Origin: Corythucha ciliata
Lineage: Eukaryota > Arthropoda > Insecta > Hemiptera > Tingidae
Direction of reading: 5' to 3'
DNA: 64,000 nucleotides
NCBI GenBank assembly: GCA_038030265.1
Contig: CM075939.1
Coordinates: forward strand, 9,033,253 to 9,097,252
In this document: piece by piece, positions 52,740 through 62,439 of the stretch
How the letters are laid out: every line of letters starts with the position of its first letter
Position numbering within the stretch: position 1 is the first letter of the stretch
Made by a program: the position numbers and the translations under genes
The notes under the pieces: generated by a model
Told to the model about the DNA's origin: nothing
The model's database searches: none
What the model saw: only the letters and a program-made list of their open reading frames with translations

Positions 52740-53518
52740 GCGAGTGGTTACACATCTACACCGATGGGTCAGCCCTGGATGCAAGCAAGAACGCAGGAGC
52801 TGGGGCCTACTGTGCAGATTTTGAGCTGTATGCTCCGGTTGGTGGCCAGGCGACAAGATTTGACGGCGAGGTCAAGGCAGTTTGCCTTGCGTTGGAGAGG
52901 ATCGGCCGCGACTGTCCATCGCGGGTTGTCTTTTTTATCGACTCCCAGGCAGCGATCCTCTCCATTGGCTCGAGACGGCCGTCAGACCACGCCGGAGTTG
53001 TGAGGCTCGGGACTGGATTGACCAGCTGATCGAGGGTGGCGGAGGATCGCCCTCCAGTGGATCCTCAGTCACTGTGATCTCCATGGAAATGAAAGAGCCG
53101 ATGCACTGGCGAAACGTGGGTCCATGGAGACACAGCCAAACTCATCCATATCCCTCAGCTCAGCAAAGAGAATTTGCTACAGTCGGGTTGCGGGTGAGGC
53201 CAGGAGGGTTTGGGAAGCTCTGGCCGAGGGCCGGCAATGGCGGCGGCTTTTGAGCGCGCCACTTTCCTCCACCTTGCCCCGCGACGAGTTTGTGCCTTAC
53301 TTCCGGATGACAACAGGGCACGACTACCTCCAGAAACATCTCCATCGCATTGGGGTTGTCGACTCCCCCATATGCCCCCCCTCTGCCATCTTGAAGAAAT
53401 GGACAGCGACCACCTACCACGATGCCCCCAATTGACAGATGTCAGAACACCTGACACAATGAGCGACAGCCAGAAATTGGCAAAATTATACTGGGCCGCC
53501 AGGAGTTTAATGGCTTGA
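52740..53518 (+). pseudogene. I-group ORF2: RNase H and C-terminal Cys/His region
   Basis: IYTDGSALDASKNAGAGAY at about 52756 starts RNase H. FDGEVKAVCLAL and FFIDSQAA follow, and the 'IPSHCDLHGNERADALAKRG' block occurs in another frame at about 53060-53130. The MTTGHDYLQKHLHRIGV block and CPQLTDVRT, KLYWAARSLMA then follow. The last parallels KLYWAARG in the element at 19701. Confidence 0.8.
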
Positions 53519-53563
53519 ATTGCCAAATGCTCGGGTGTTATTAAAAACAAAAAACAAAAAAAA

Positions 53564-56163
53564 ACGTGCCTAAATCTATGAACATGAACCTAAAAATAAT
53601 CATTTTTCCATATTTAAGCTTTTCGGGGGCATTCTCTGATAGGTGCCCCGGGGAGGTCCGACCCCCTCGCCATTACCACGGTACGCTACTGTTCACGGCA
53701 TAATCTTGCTCTTTCACACTAAGTTTCTGCTCTGAATAGTGCGAATACGCCATTTTATGGCCGACGTAGCCAATTTAGCTTATAAGACGTCATTTATCTA
53801 GTAAAACTGTGTCTTTAGGACTCGAATTACCGAGGAAAATTAACCCAGATACAAGAGAATTTCATGAAGAGGCAGTAAATTTGGTGAAGGATTTGGAATT
53901 TTTGCCTCAAGAATTGTATTTTTGCAAATGTAGACATAATTAATTCGCAAAATGGTATTTTATAGGGGGGAGGGGGTTTAAATCTGAACTGCTCAGATTC
54001 TCGCTCCCCCAATGCCGGCTGACTTCCGCCGCCACTGTAGCCGAATCACTTCCCACACGACAGCATCAATCAATCGATTGACTGATGATCAATTGGTTAT
54101 AATTACTGACGCACAAAGACAGGAAGTTCGGCCAAAGGCCCACCACACACGCATCGCTGAGAATTTCGGCTCACAGTTTCACAATTTTGCGGTAGTGTGT
54201 CCTTCAAAAACCAATTTCGTGCGTTTTGCACTGGGAAACCCCACAAAATTCCATGTGTTTTCGCTTCCTCAAACACCGAATTTCCGATTCTATAAGCCAA
54301 AAAGCAGAAAAAAAAAACAATTTGCCGAATATCAATTCAAATTTTATGGACCTGCCTCGCACAAAAACCAATTTCGCGCTGCTGGCTCATTCAAAAAAGT
54401 TAAGTTTCGTGGATGTGGCTCGTTCAGGAAACAAATAATACAAAATTTGGCGTATTTCGATCTTTTTAAAAATCATTTTGAGCGATTGGCTCTCTAAAAA
54501 TAAAAAAAATAAAAAAAAATTACGCTTTTGTCGATGGTATTTTTTTTTTTTTTTCATTTCAAATTGCAACGAAGAGTCCCCAGGGTCATAATATGCGCCA
54601 TACCAGGCCCCGTAATATCTTTCATCGCCGCGTACGTTTTAACGATAAAGCACCGGCTCTTTCAGCGACATTTACATGAAAATACCGTCGTTTTTTTAAT
54701 TTTTTTTTTTTTTTTTCCACAGTGAAAACATCATAAAAGGAAAGGAAAGTTTGAAGCATATAGAATGACCTAAAGAGGTTTTAAAAATGAATTGAATGGC
54801 GTTGCGTAATAATTGAAACACTGGGTATGTGTTTGGGGGGTGGGGGGGGGTCACGTAAAACAATAAATGACGCTCTGTTTTCATTCTTTTCGTATAATAG
54901 CTGTCCCGAACAAATTGTAGACAAGTAATATTGAATCTTTTGATTTTTAAATTTAATAGGTAATGAGGAAACAGGAGAAAGCTGTTGCACAGGGCGGCGG
55001 GAGGGTGGGGAAGGCGACAATGGAGCTTCTCTAATTAGGTAAAACTAATTTTTTGTTCTCTCCCACTCTTTCTCACTATCTTTCAATTTCTTTTCATTCT
55101 TAAAAAAGAAAGAACTAAAAATGGAAGTTATAATACGAGGATGAAAGTGGAATTGTGAACGAATGGCTCAAAGCCGATTTATTTTTATTAATGGGGTCGT
55201 CGGCATCGTTTTAAAAAGCGTCCAGGTAAAGAGTCCAACGTTTTTTTTTTTTGTTTTTTTTCTTAAAACTCACCAAAATGCGACCCCTTCGCGAAATCAT
55301 TATGCAAATTTGATCGGAATGCGTTCATAATTGCTTCCGGGCAATATTTTCTTCGTCGGACAGAGGCGAGTCTCTAGTAGAAACATTCCCCGACGTGGCC
55401 AATGCTCGTACTACCCGCCCCCCCCCCTGTTCGTCACGCGGAGGAGTTGTACAGTTCAACCGAGTATGAAGTATTGATCAGTTAACTAATGCGGGGGACG
55501 ACTTTATTGTGATGGATGAGAGGTGTAGGGGAGTTGGGGGCTGGCCGGGGGGCGGGGGGTTTACAAAGAGGGCGGCGAAACAGCGCGATACAAACGTGTT
55601 CTGTTGTTTCCTGTTGAAAGTATATAATAGGTACCCGCATTTTCTTTCACCTTTTTGTTTTGGGTTTCGCGGAAAATTGTAATCGCCCATTTTTTTTTCC
55701 AGGATTATCTGGTTAAACGCGGTTTATCTTTGTTTTCAGGCGATGATGACTCGACTTTCAAATGATACAAACTTAAATACCCCGGGTGTTGATATACGCG
55801 CAACACCTGCTTGCCGAGCTGATGACGGGGGGCGGGTACTTCCTATTCAAACGAATCTTTTTGGTTCATTTTTTTTTTGGCTTCGTGATTTCGAACAAAT
55901 GAAAACGAAAGTTCAAGAAGCGTGAATTGTAGGGGGGACGTTTTTTCAAGGTTGTGCACATACAAAAGCATCAATTTTCACGGTCATGGTCGTGTTTTTT
56001 TATTTTATTTGTTTATCTTCTATCTGAAGAACCGTGTAAATTACCGTCTCCGGGTTACACGTGGCTAATCATTCGACACTGAATCGTTTTAAAACGTTAA
56101 AACCAAACGTTCAGACATGTTCTTTTTTTATTTATTTTGCCCCGTTCTTATCGGTCCACTTAC
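53564..56163. repeat. Intronic DNA with weak repeats, no supported gene
   Basis: At about 54170-54490 a unit of roughly 36 nt ('caaaaaccaatttcg...') recurs loosely, which explains the 161-codon open frame at 54012-54497. T/A homopolymer runs are frequent (54541-54554, 54698-54716, 55239-55261). C/G runs occur near 55420 and 55535-55560. No splice-supported exon was found. Confidence 0.45.
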
Positions 56164-56230
56164 CTGGAGTGGCCTCATCAGCGGCGGACAGTCCTGAATG
56201 AAGACTGTGGCTCAATTCGAAAGCGTACAT
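56164..56230 (-). CDS. Probable first coding exon of the DBS/MCF2L-like RhoGEF
   Basis: On the minus strand an ATG (56228-56230) in an AAAG-ATG context opens MYAFELSHSLHSGLSAADEA.. and runs 67 nt to a strong GTAAGT donor at 56163. An in-frame TAA lies 24 nt upstream. It leaves phase 1, exactly what exon 2 (24417) needs; the join produces codon GAT and reads ..TPDNMMPNEETALSV. The assignment rests on donor strength, start context, phase and the absence of another candidate. The short N-terminus is not itself recognisable. Confidence 0.5.
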
Positions 56231-56720
56231 CTTTAAATCCCAATCTTCGTATTTTTAAAAAAATTATCCCATTCTCGCGGTGGCGGCCTCTTCCGGCATC
56301 ACGCACGTCGATGACCGTTTTTCTTCTTCTTCTTCTTCTTCCTCCACTTCTTTTTTTTTTCACGTAAATCCGCCGACAACGGTGAAGACGAATAAGCTTC
56401 TCGCCCCTCCACCACTCGCACATCCGGACGACATAACGACGACGCCTTACGTTTATAACACACGAGGGGAGAACGCACCGCGCGACGTTAAAAGCTTTCT
56501 GGAACGCTTAATTCAGGCGAACTAGCGGCGAAAAAAAAAAAAAAAAATCCCCGTTCGCGTTCCCAACGACGGTCGACGAACGAGCAGAGGGAAACCGCAC
56601 TCGACGGGGTTTTTTTTTTAGTGGCGGAGAAGGAGGATAGTAAATCGTTTTTAGGAGGACGCCTCCACTGTTCCTCACCGCCTCCGCTCGAGCAGGCGCT
56701 CTTCCCGTCTATAGTAAACT
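56231..56720 (-). promoter_or_regulatory. CpG-rich region upstream of the proposed first exon
   Basis: The roughly 490 nt upstream (higher coordinates) of the proposed start codon is richer in G+C and CpG than its surroundings. It has repeated CGACG and GCGG words at 56370-56600 and again at 56640-56710. This would suit a promoter/5' UTR for a minus-strand gene. No TATA box or initiator was identified. Confidence 0.35.
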
Positions 56721-56729
56721 AGTAGCTAT

Positions 56730-58803
56730 TGAACTGTGTATACAGTTTTTTAATTATTTATTTTGTATTCTAATTAATTCCAACGATTTAAAAATAATTA
56801 ACGCTCGGTGATTTTTCGGTCAATTACACGCCGCGGGCCAGCGATAAGTCGGAGGCAAATCAATAGACGTTCACCTGTCAACCGCTAATTATTTTAACTG
56901 CCTTTTTTTTCAAAACCGTTTTTAATATTTTTTGAGTGAACGTAGACCTGTACAGATTGGTCTCATTATGAGTTCCAAGGGCGTGGCATTATACTGAGGA
57001 GATTCGCCGTATGCGGAACCTGAGACAAACGGCTGACCTCCTTGTTCTTCAACTTGTTCCATGAATGACCCTTCTTCTCACGGGGCTAACATTTTTTTAT
57101 AATTTTTTTTTTTTATTCGCGCTTCTTCCATGGGCTGAATTCCCATTGGTATTAAAATTCTAATATTGAGAATATTGCCATTTTTTTTTTCAATTTAAAC
57201 GGCAGTAAAATTAATGACAAAAAAAAAAAGTTCCTTCTTTCCTTTTGACTTTCGTTTCATTGTCTGGAGGAATGAAAATAAGAAAGTTTATGTCCTTCAA
57301 TGCACAGCCCCATAGACCCATCGAGCAAGCAATAAAACCCGCTTCGTCCCATTTTGTCACCGGAAAGAAAATTATTTGAAGAATCGGGTTATTAGTGTTG
57401 GTGGTGGTGGTGGCGTGGGGAAGAGACAAAGCGAGCATGAACAGGAATAGTGTTTTCACGACTTCAGAGAAAACGAGAAGGGGGAAGTGAGCCAAATATT
57501 GACTTGAGTGTTAAATATTGGCTTAAGTGTTGGGATTTAAGTGACTGGGGGGGGGAGGGGAAGAGAGCTGTAAACATTTTCGACGGTAAAAAATTTATAT
57601 ATAGGTCGTGGGGCTAACTTCACCTGTATTAAAAAGGGAAATGGACAATGTTCGAAGTCCAATGTTCCGTAACGTAGTGCCGAGTTTATACCAGCGGAAA
57701 CGGAGAGAACCGTCGGGATAATTGTGTTCGAGGGAGTACCCACGAGAGAATGGGGGTCAAGGGTTGGGGGGGGTTAATATATATGAATAGGAAATAAGTG
57801 CAATGAATTCTCATCAGGAAATTCGTTTTTATTGCCGCCCATTATAGGTCTGGAGCCCCCCCCCCCCTAAAAAAGGTCTCTAAAGCCCGTAATTTTCAGT
57901 TCACCCATCGGCGTGAAAACAGTTAAATTTTACTCCTGAATAAAAAAAAATGTCGGGCACAAAATTCAACCAAAGTGATGATTATTGGCCTCAACAGCTG
58001 ACGATCAGACGGTGAGATCTGCGGGAATTTCACTGACAACTTGAAGGCCACGACCCTCGAAACTATCACAAGGCGGACCATAGTATAAAAGCGTGCCCCA
58101 ACGGCTGTTGGGCTGCGAACGTTGAAAAAACTGTCCTACCCTCTATAATTTCAGTAGAAGCACTGTCAACCCATTTAGCAAAAAAATATTTACATATACA
58201 GGCATTTTGGTCCCAAATGATGGCCTTAAACTCAGGTTTTTCTCTGAGCATCTCGTTATTGGACACCCTGTATATCCAGCGGTGAATCTCTTCATTTAAT
58301 CGTAAAATCTGATTTGTTCGGACTGAAAACTTACAACTCATCCTCTACGAGCGACCATATCCACCGCATAAATGGTAATTCTTTCCTCGGCATCAGGATA
58401 AGCTATTTTTAGCCTCCACGCACTTCAATACGCTCTCAAAACCTGTTCTTTTACATGATGTTTGAAAGGCCATGTTGTAGTGGAGTACGAAGGATAATTC
58501 CAAAGCAAAACCCAAGTAGCACAGCAATATTTTCCCAATATTTATTCAATATTGTTACGTTGTAACAATATTGGTAATGTAAATTAAATATTGAAAAAAT
58601 GTTTTTTTTAATGGAATCTTGATGCTTTGACACAAATATTTTTCCAATGTTCAATTTATATTTATAATATAGTATTTTTTCACCACTTCTCGATAATCAT
58701 TTATCCAATATTTTTTGGTTAAGGTTATTCCAACATTAGTTTTTCATTATTTTTACAACATGAAATTCGTATTGGTCGATGTGATGTAGTGATGTATAAG
58801 TAT
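56730..58803. other. Non-coding upstream DNA with a 27-bp palindrome
   Basis: No gene is supported. At 58547-58573 CAATATTGTTAC and GTAACAATATTG form a perfect 12-bp inverted repeat with a 3-nt loop, and CAATATT words recur to 58740. GGACACCCTGTATAT at about 58259-58273 resembles a DNA-transposon terminus. Minus-strand open frames at 57211-57495 and 58066-58341 show no recognisable domain. Confidence 0.4.
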
Positions 58804-59025
58804 TGTGACGGGGGAGAATCACTCGTGACGTAGGGAGCGACCGAAAAGGCTTTCCTACCTTAATGTTTTTTTCTTTTTATAGCAAGACTTGTGAAGGGTT
58901 AAGCTCACGCCGTATTCGTTTATTTTCCGCTTTACCCAAGTTCTCTTGTTATTTGAATAATTATATGAGTTCGGTTGTTATCCAGTTCTATTTATTCGTT
59001 TGCTCCCGAAAGTACCATTTATTAC
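58804..59025 (+). repeat. 5' LTR of a Ty3/Gypsy element
   Basis: It starts TGTGACGGGGGAG and ends TTTATTACA (TG...CA), about 222 nt, and is followed two bases later by the primer-binding site. The 3' LTR lies beyond the window, so the left boundary is inferred from the TG and position. Confidence 0.7.
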
Positions 59026-59027
59026 AA

Positions 59028-59038
59028 TTGGCGACGAG
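59028..59038 (+). promoter_or_regulatory. Primer-binding site complementary to tRNA-Ser(GCU)
   Basis: TGGCGACGAGG is the exact complement of a tRNA 3' end CCTCGTCG plus CCA. The 3' end of eukaryotic tRNA-Ser(GCU) has this sequence in species I know. The site sits two bases after the LTR, the normal place for priming of minus-strand DNA synthesis. Confidence 0.7.
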
Positions 59039-59132
59039 GTGAAGTTTTTTACGTAATAATCGCGATGCAGTCGGATTTCTGTTAACGCGGAGCGAACGGA
59101 GTCTCCGCCTTCGACCACGTTGTTCATACAGT

Positions 59133-59970
59133 CATCTTCGTCGGTGGGGGATTTGCCAGAGTTTGACCCGGCGGACGATTGGGCAATATACAGCGAGAGA
59201 CTCGACCAATATTTTGTGGAGACATGATTAACGCCGAGCGCCAGGTTGCGGTTCTGCTGACGGTTATTGGACACCGAACATATTCTGTTTTGCGTCATTT
59301 GTGTGCCCCGGAACTCCCTAGCTCTTTTTCATACGACGATTTAAAACGGAAACTGTCTGCTCAATTTTCGAAAAAGTCTTCTTTATTTCGCCAGCGGGCG
59401 ACCTTTTATAATCTGCGGCAGACACAAGGGGAGTCAGTAAATGTATGGCACGTTCGGGTTAAGAATGCGGCAACGTTTTGTAAATTCGAGGGAGACACCC
59501 TCGAGGACAAAGTTCGTGACAAATTCGTTACGGGACTCACGACGGGACCGATCCTAGACCGTCTTTGTGAAGAGGATCCGTCTAAACCACTCGCAGAGCT
59601 CCTCGAGATCGCTCTTCAGAAGGAGGCTAGTATCCTGGCGTCCACGCCAGGTGTTCACCGAATGCAAAAAGTTCCTTTTTCGGCCCACTTGGGGCCTAAG
59701 CACCGGTCTTCAGGTACGGCTGGGAGGCCGCCAACTTCGTTGATGCCCAAACAACCAAATAGGGCCTTGAGGTTGCCAAACAGCGGCGACGTGGGTCGCT
59801 CGTCTTCTCCGAAGGAAAGTACGCTGAAGTCTACGCAGAATTCGTCGGATCCGTCGTGTTATGCTTGCGGAAAAACCAATCACAATTTTTCCAAATGTCG
59901 GTAGCGTTCATTCACTTGCAAATTATGTAACTGTCGGGGGCATCTCATGTCAGTATGCAAGGAAAAGAGT
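59133..59970 (+). pseudogene. Gypsy gag with two CCHC knuckles and an in-frame TAG
   Basis: The capsid pattern is LPEFDPADDWAIYSERLDQ, then after a frameshift near 59220 NAERQVAVLLTVIG, LKRKLSAQFSKKSSL and RDKFVTGLTTGPI. The first knuckle is CYACGKTNHNFSKC. TAG at 59902-59904 follows it, and the second knuckle (CKLCNCRGHLMSVC) continues in the same frame. The stop lies between the knuckles, so it is more likely a mutation than a programmed stop. Confidence 0.82.
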
Positions 59971-61205
59971 AAGAATTTCTTTTTGGAGGCCACAGATGGG
60001 TCACCGGACGTAGTAGACCTTTTTTCAATTCGAAAATCTCAAGTGAGTAAGATTAATGTTTTGCATGACAAATTTACTCTGCGTCAACGGGGCCCGGAAG
60101 GTCCGTGGATGGTGCCTATGCTGGTGGAGGGACACCTGTTGGATTGGGAGATTGACTCGGGAAGCGGCGTCTCCATCATCCCTGATTCCTTGTATCACAA
60201 ATTATTTTCGCATTTAGAGATTACCTCCGTATCAATTTCTTTACGTACTTATGGGGGTGAGTTGCTCCAACCTATGGGGAAAATCCTTGCCAAGGTAGTT
60301 TTCAGAAATAAGCAATTGACTGTTCCTTTTATTGTGGTGCCCAACGGACCACGCCCTCTTTTAGGACGAGATTTAATGGAACTTTTGAAGATCAAATTGG
60401 TAGAGCTGAACTCAGTGCTAAATGAAGGGAAACGGTTGGAAACCCTTTTGGGTCGCTTTGAGGACCTTTTTTCAAACAAGGTGGGCACGTATAAGTTTAG
60501 TGAAGTGGAGTTAGACATTGACGAGGACGCTGTTCCCATTTTTTGTAAGCCCCGTCCCATACCCTTTGCTTTCCGTGAAAAAGTGGAGGCCGAATTAGAC
60601 AGATTGGAACGAGAGGGGGTGATCACGAAGACTGATCAGGTTAGTTGGGGTACACCATTGGTCCCTGTGCCCAAGGCAAACAACCAACTGCGATTGTGTG
60701 CCGACTATAAGGTTACGGTTAATAAGTTTATAAAGGAGGTGAACCACCCGATGCCCCGAATCGAGGAACTTTTCGCGGCATTAAATGGGGGCAAATTTTT
60801 CACTAAATTGGATGTGTTGAATGCTTATAATCAATTGGTCTTGGGGGAAAAAACTAGGAAATTATTGGCTTGGAGCACGCACAAGGGCCAATATTTGGTA
60901 AATAGGTTACCATACGGTACGAAGCCAGCGTGTTCAATTTTTCAAAGGGAAATGGAAAAGACCCTTCAGGGTATCCCCGGGGTGGTGAATTTTATCGACG
61001 ACATTTTAGTGACTGGTGAAACGGAGGAAGAGCATTTCAGAAATGTAGAAAAAGTTCTTTGTCGACTCCGAGAGTTGGGAATCACCCTGAATTTTCAAAA
61101 ATGTAAATTTTTACAGACAGAGGTAAAGTATTTGGGACATGTCATTTCGAGTGAAGGATTGCGTAAAGATCCCGAAAAAATAAAAAGTATTGTAGAGGCA
61201 CCACG
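59947..61205 (+). pseudogene. Gypsy pol, first part: protease and reverse transcriptase
   Basis: The protease is WEIDSGSGVSIIP (DSG at about 60153) with LLGRDLMELL. The reverse transcriptase has VSWGTPLVPVPKANNQLRLCADY, FFTKLDVLNAYNQLVL, VNRLPYGTKPACSIFQ and catalytic FIDD at about 60991. YLGHVISSEGLRKDPEKI starts the connection, which is cut by the hAT-like insertion at 61206. Confidence 0.86.
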
Positions 61206-62439
61206 TAGTGATGGGTCAAGGGAAAAAACCCATTGGGAATATTCCCATTTTTTGGGAAAAAACCCGGTTTTTTCCCAAGAAAGTATTTTCCCACCCGAAT
61301 TGGGTTTTTATTCGTTCAATTTGAATGGAACTTATCACTGCAGAAATTAGAGAATTCAGCCTCGAAGCGTGAGTTTTTTTCCTCGCGCAGCCTCTTGTAA
61401 CCTTTCCCTCAACTCTGAGTAGTCTCTATCTGCTCCATAGAGATAATTCGTCTCGCATTACGCCACATTGAGCTAAAGCTCGCTGAAAATTTACCTCGGT
61501 CGCCACTTTTCAAGAATGAACAGTCCCTGATTCTACGAAAACTGAAAGACAGAATAGACTCCAGCGTTAAAAGTAGTATTCATTACGCTGCGACACTCCT
61601 GGGCCCATCATCGTAGGGGACGCTGCTGAGCAAGACGAGCAAATAGAAGGCATGAAAAATTCATAAGGTTGCCACACAGATGAAGGTTAATGTCGACAAA
61701 GCGATGGTGGATTTGGCCATCTATCGTTCCAATGATGGACTCTAGTGGAAGACATTTTTGTGTGAAAGTGCCTCGGCGGTCACGCCAAGTGTTTGGTGGC
61801 AAGGACTTTGTTCGACTTCAACTTTGTTTTCCGTTACGGTTAGAATTCTATCAGCTGCGACAGAAAGATCCTTTAGCACGTTTTCTTGAATGAACAGCAA
61901 AAAAAGAAACCGTTTAACGACTGATCAAGCCGGAAAACTGACCTATCTGCCCCACAATTGGAAAATTCAAAATCGTCGAAGAAGTAATACAGAAAGCAGT
62001 GACTACTCAAACCTTCTTGGACGCTGGGATACCGAAAACAGGTTCGGCAGGCAAATTCACACTTCATTTTTCAAAGGCCCAACGAAAATGATGCAACGGC
62101 ATCTGAATCATCATCATCGTCATCAAACGAGGAAACCTCAGGCGATGAATTCCAATAGAAAAATTAATGGACATTTGGTGGCAAGACTCGGCTTCAGCTT
62201 TGTCTTCCGTAACGGCTAGAATTTTAACCATTTTTGTGCAGAGAGTTCGTATGATTCTATGGGTGCAATAAATACCTATAGTCGTTTGTTTATTATTCAT
62301 TTGCTGAGTCTGTTGCAACATTGAGTGAAAAACGAATAAAAACCCAGTATTTTCCCAAATTGGGTTTTTTCCCGGTATTTTCCCAGGGAAAAAACCCGAA
62401 ATTTTATTTTCCCGGTGTAAACCCATCACTAGGCACCAG
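61198..62439. mobile_element. hAT-like non-autonomous element (1,226 bp) inserted in Gypsy pol
   Basis: The element spans 61206-62431. Terminal inverted repeats are TAGTGATGGGT at the left and ACCCATCACTA at the right. Subterminal GGGAAAAAACCC words recur at both ends. Flanks show GGCACCAC and GGCACCAG, an imperfect 8-bp duplication of Gypsy sequence. The Gypsy protein resumes directly after it (APYDVTSLKSFLGL). The interior holds two diverged copies of a segment of about 50 nt (61797-61850 and 62175-62228, GTGGCAAG ... CCGT.ACGG.TAGAATT). No intact transposase is present. Confidence 0.82.

Larger units (their letters stand above)
49803..53563 (+). mobile_element. I-group LINE, ORF2 full reach but heavily mutated
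   Basis: Endonuclease, reverse transcriptase, RNase H and the C-terminal motif can all be followed to a 3' A-rich tail at about 53540-53563. It belongs to the same family as the minus-strand element at 19671-21990 and supplies the endonuclease part missing there. No ORF1 was recognised upstream. At least five in-frame stops and four frameshifts are present, so it is much older than its relative. Confidence 0.85.
24418..56163 (-). other. RhoGEF intron 1, about 31.7 kb, loaded with transposons
   Basis: Inferred from exon 1 ending ..CCAG then GTAAGT (56164/56163) and exon 2 starting after TTTTCACAG (24418/24417). Both leave phase 1, and the join gives a GAT codon. Within it lie a SINE, a Jockey, two Gypsy elements, degenerate arrays, a hAT-like element, a CR1-group LINE and an I-group LINE, nearly all on the opposite strand to the gene. 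The exon 1 assignment rests on splice sites and phase, not on homology. Confidence 0.55.

Noticed and set aside
54012..54497. Open frame of 161 codons on the plus strand
   Set aside because: It runs through a degenerate repeat of roughly 36 nt. The product is low-complexity, with recurring Phe/Lys patterns and no domain or splice context.
57211..57495. Minus-strand open frame of 94 codons with a hydrophobic stretch
   Set aside because: No recognisable domain, it is Thr/Asn-repeat rich in the middle, and there is no supporting splice or promoter signal.
58066..58341. Minus-strand open frame of 91 codons
   Set aside because: No domain recognised. It spans a DNA-transposon-like word (GGACACCCTGTATAT) and has no clear exon boundaries.
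59902..59904. Programmed stop-codon readthrough of the Gypsy gag TAG
   Set aside because: The TAG lies between two zinc knuckles of the same nucleocapsid and not at a gag-pol boundary, and other stops and shifts are present in this copy.
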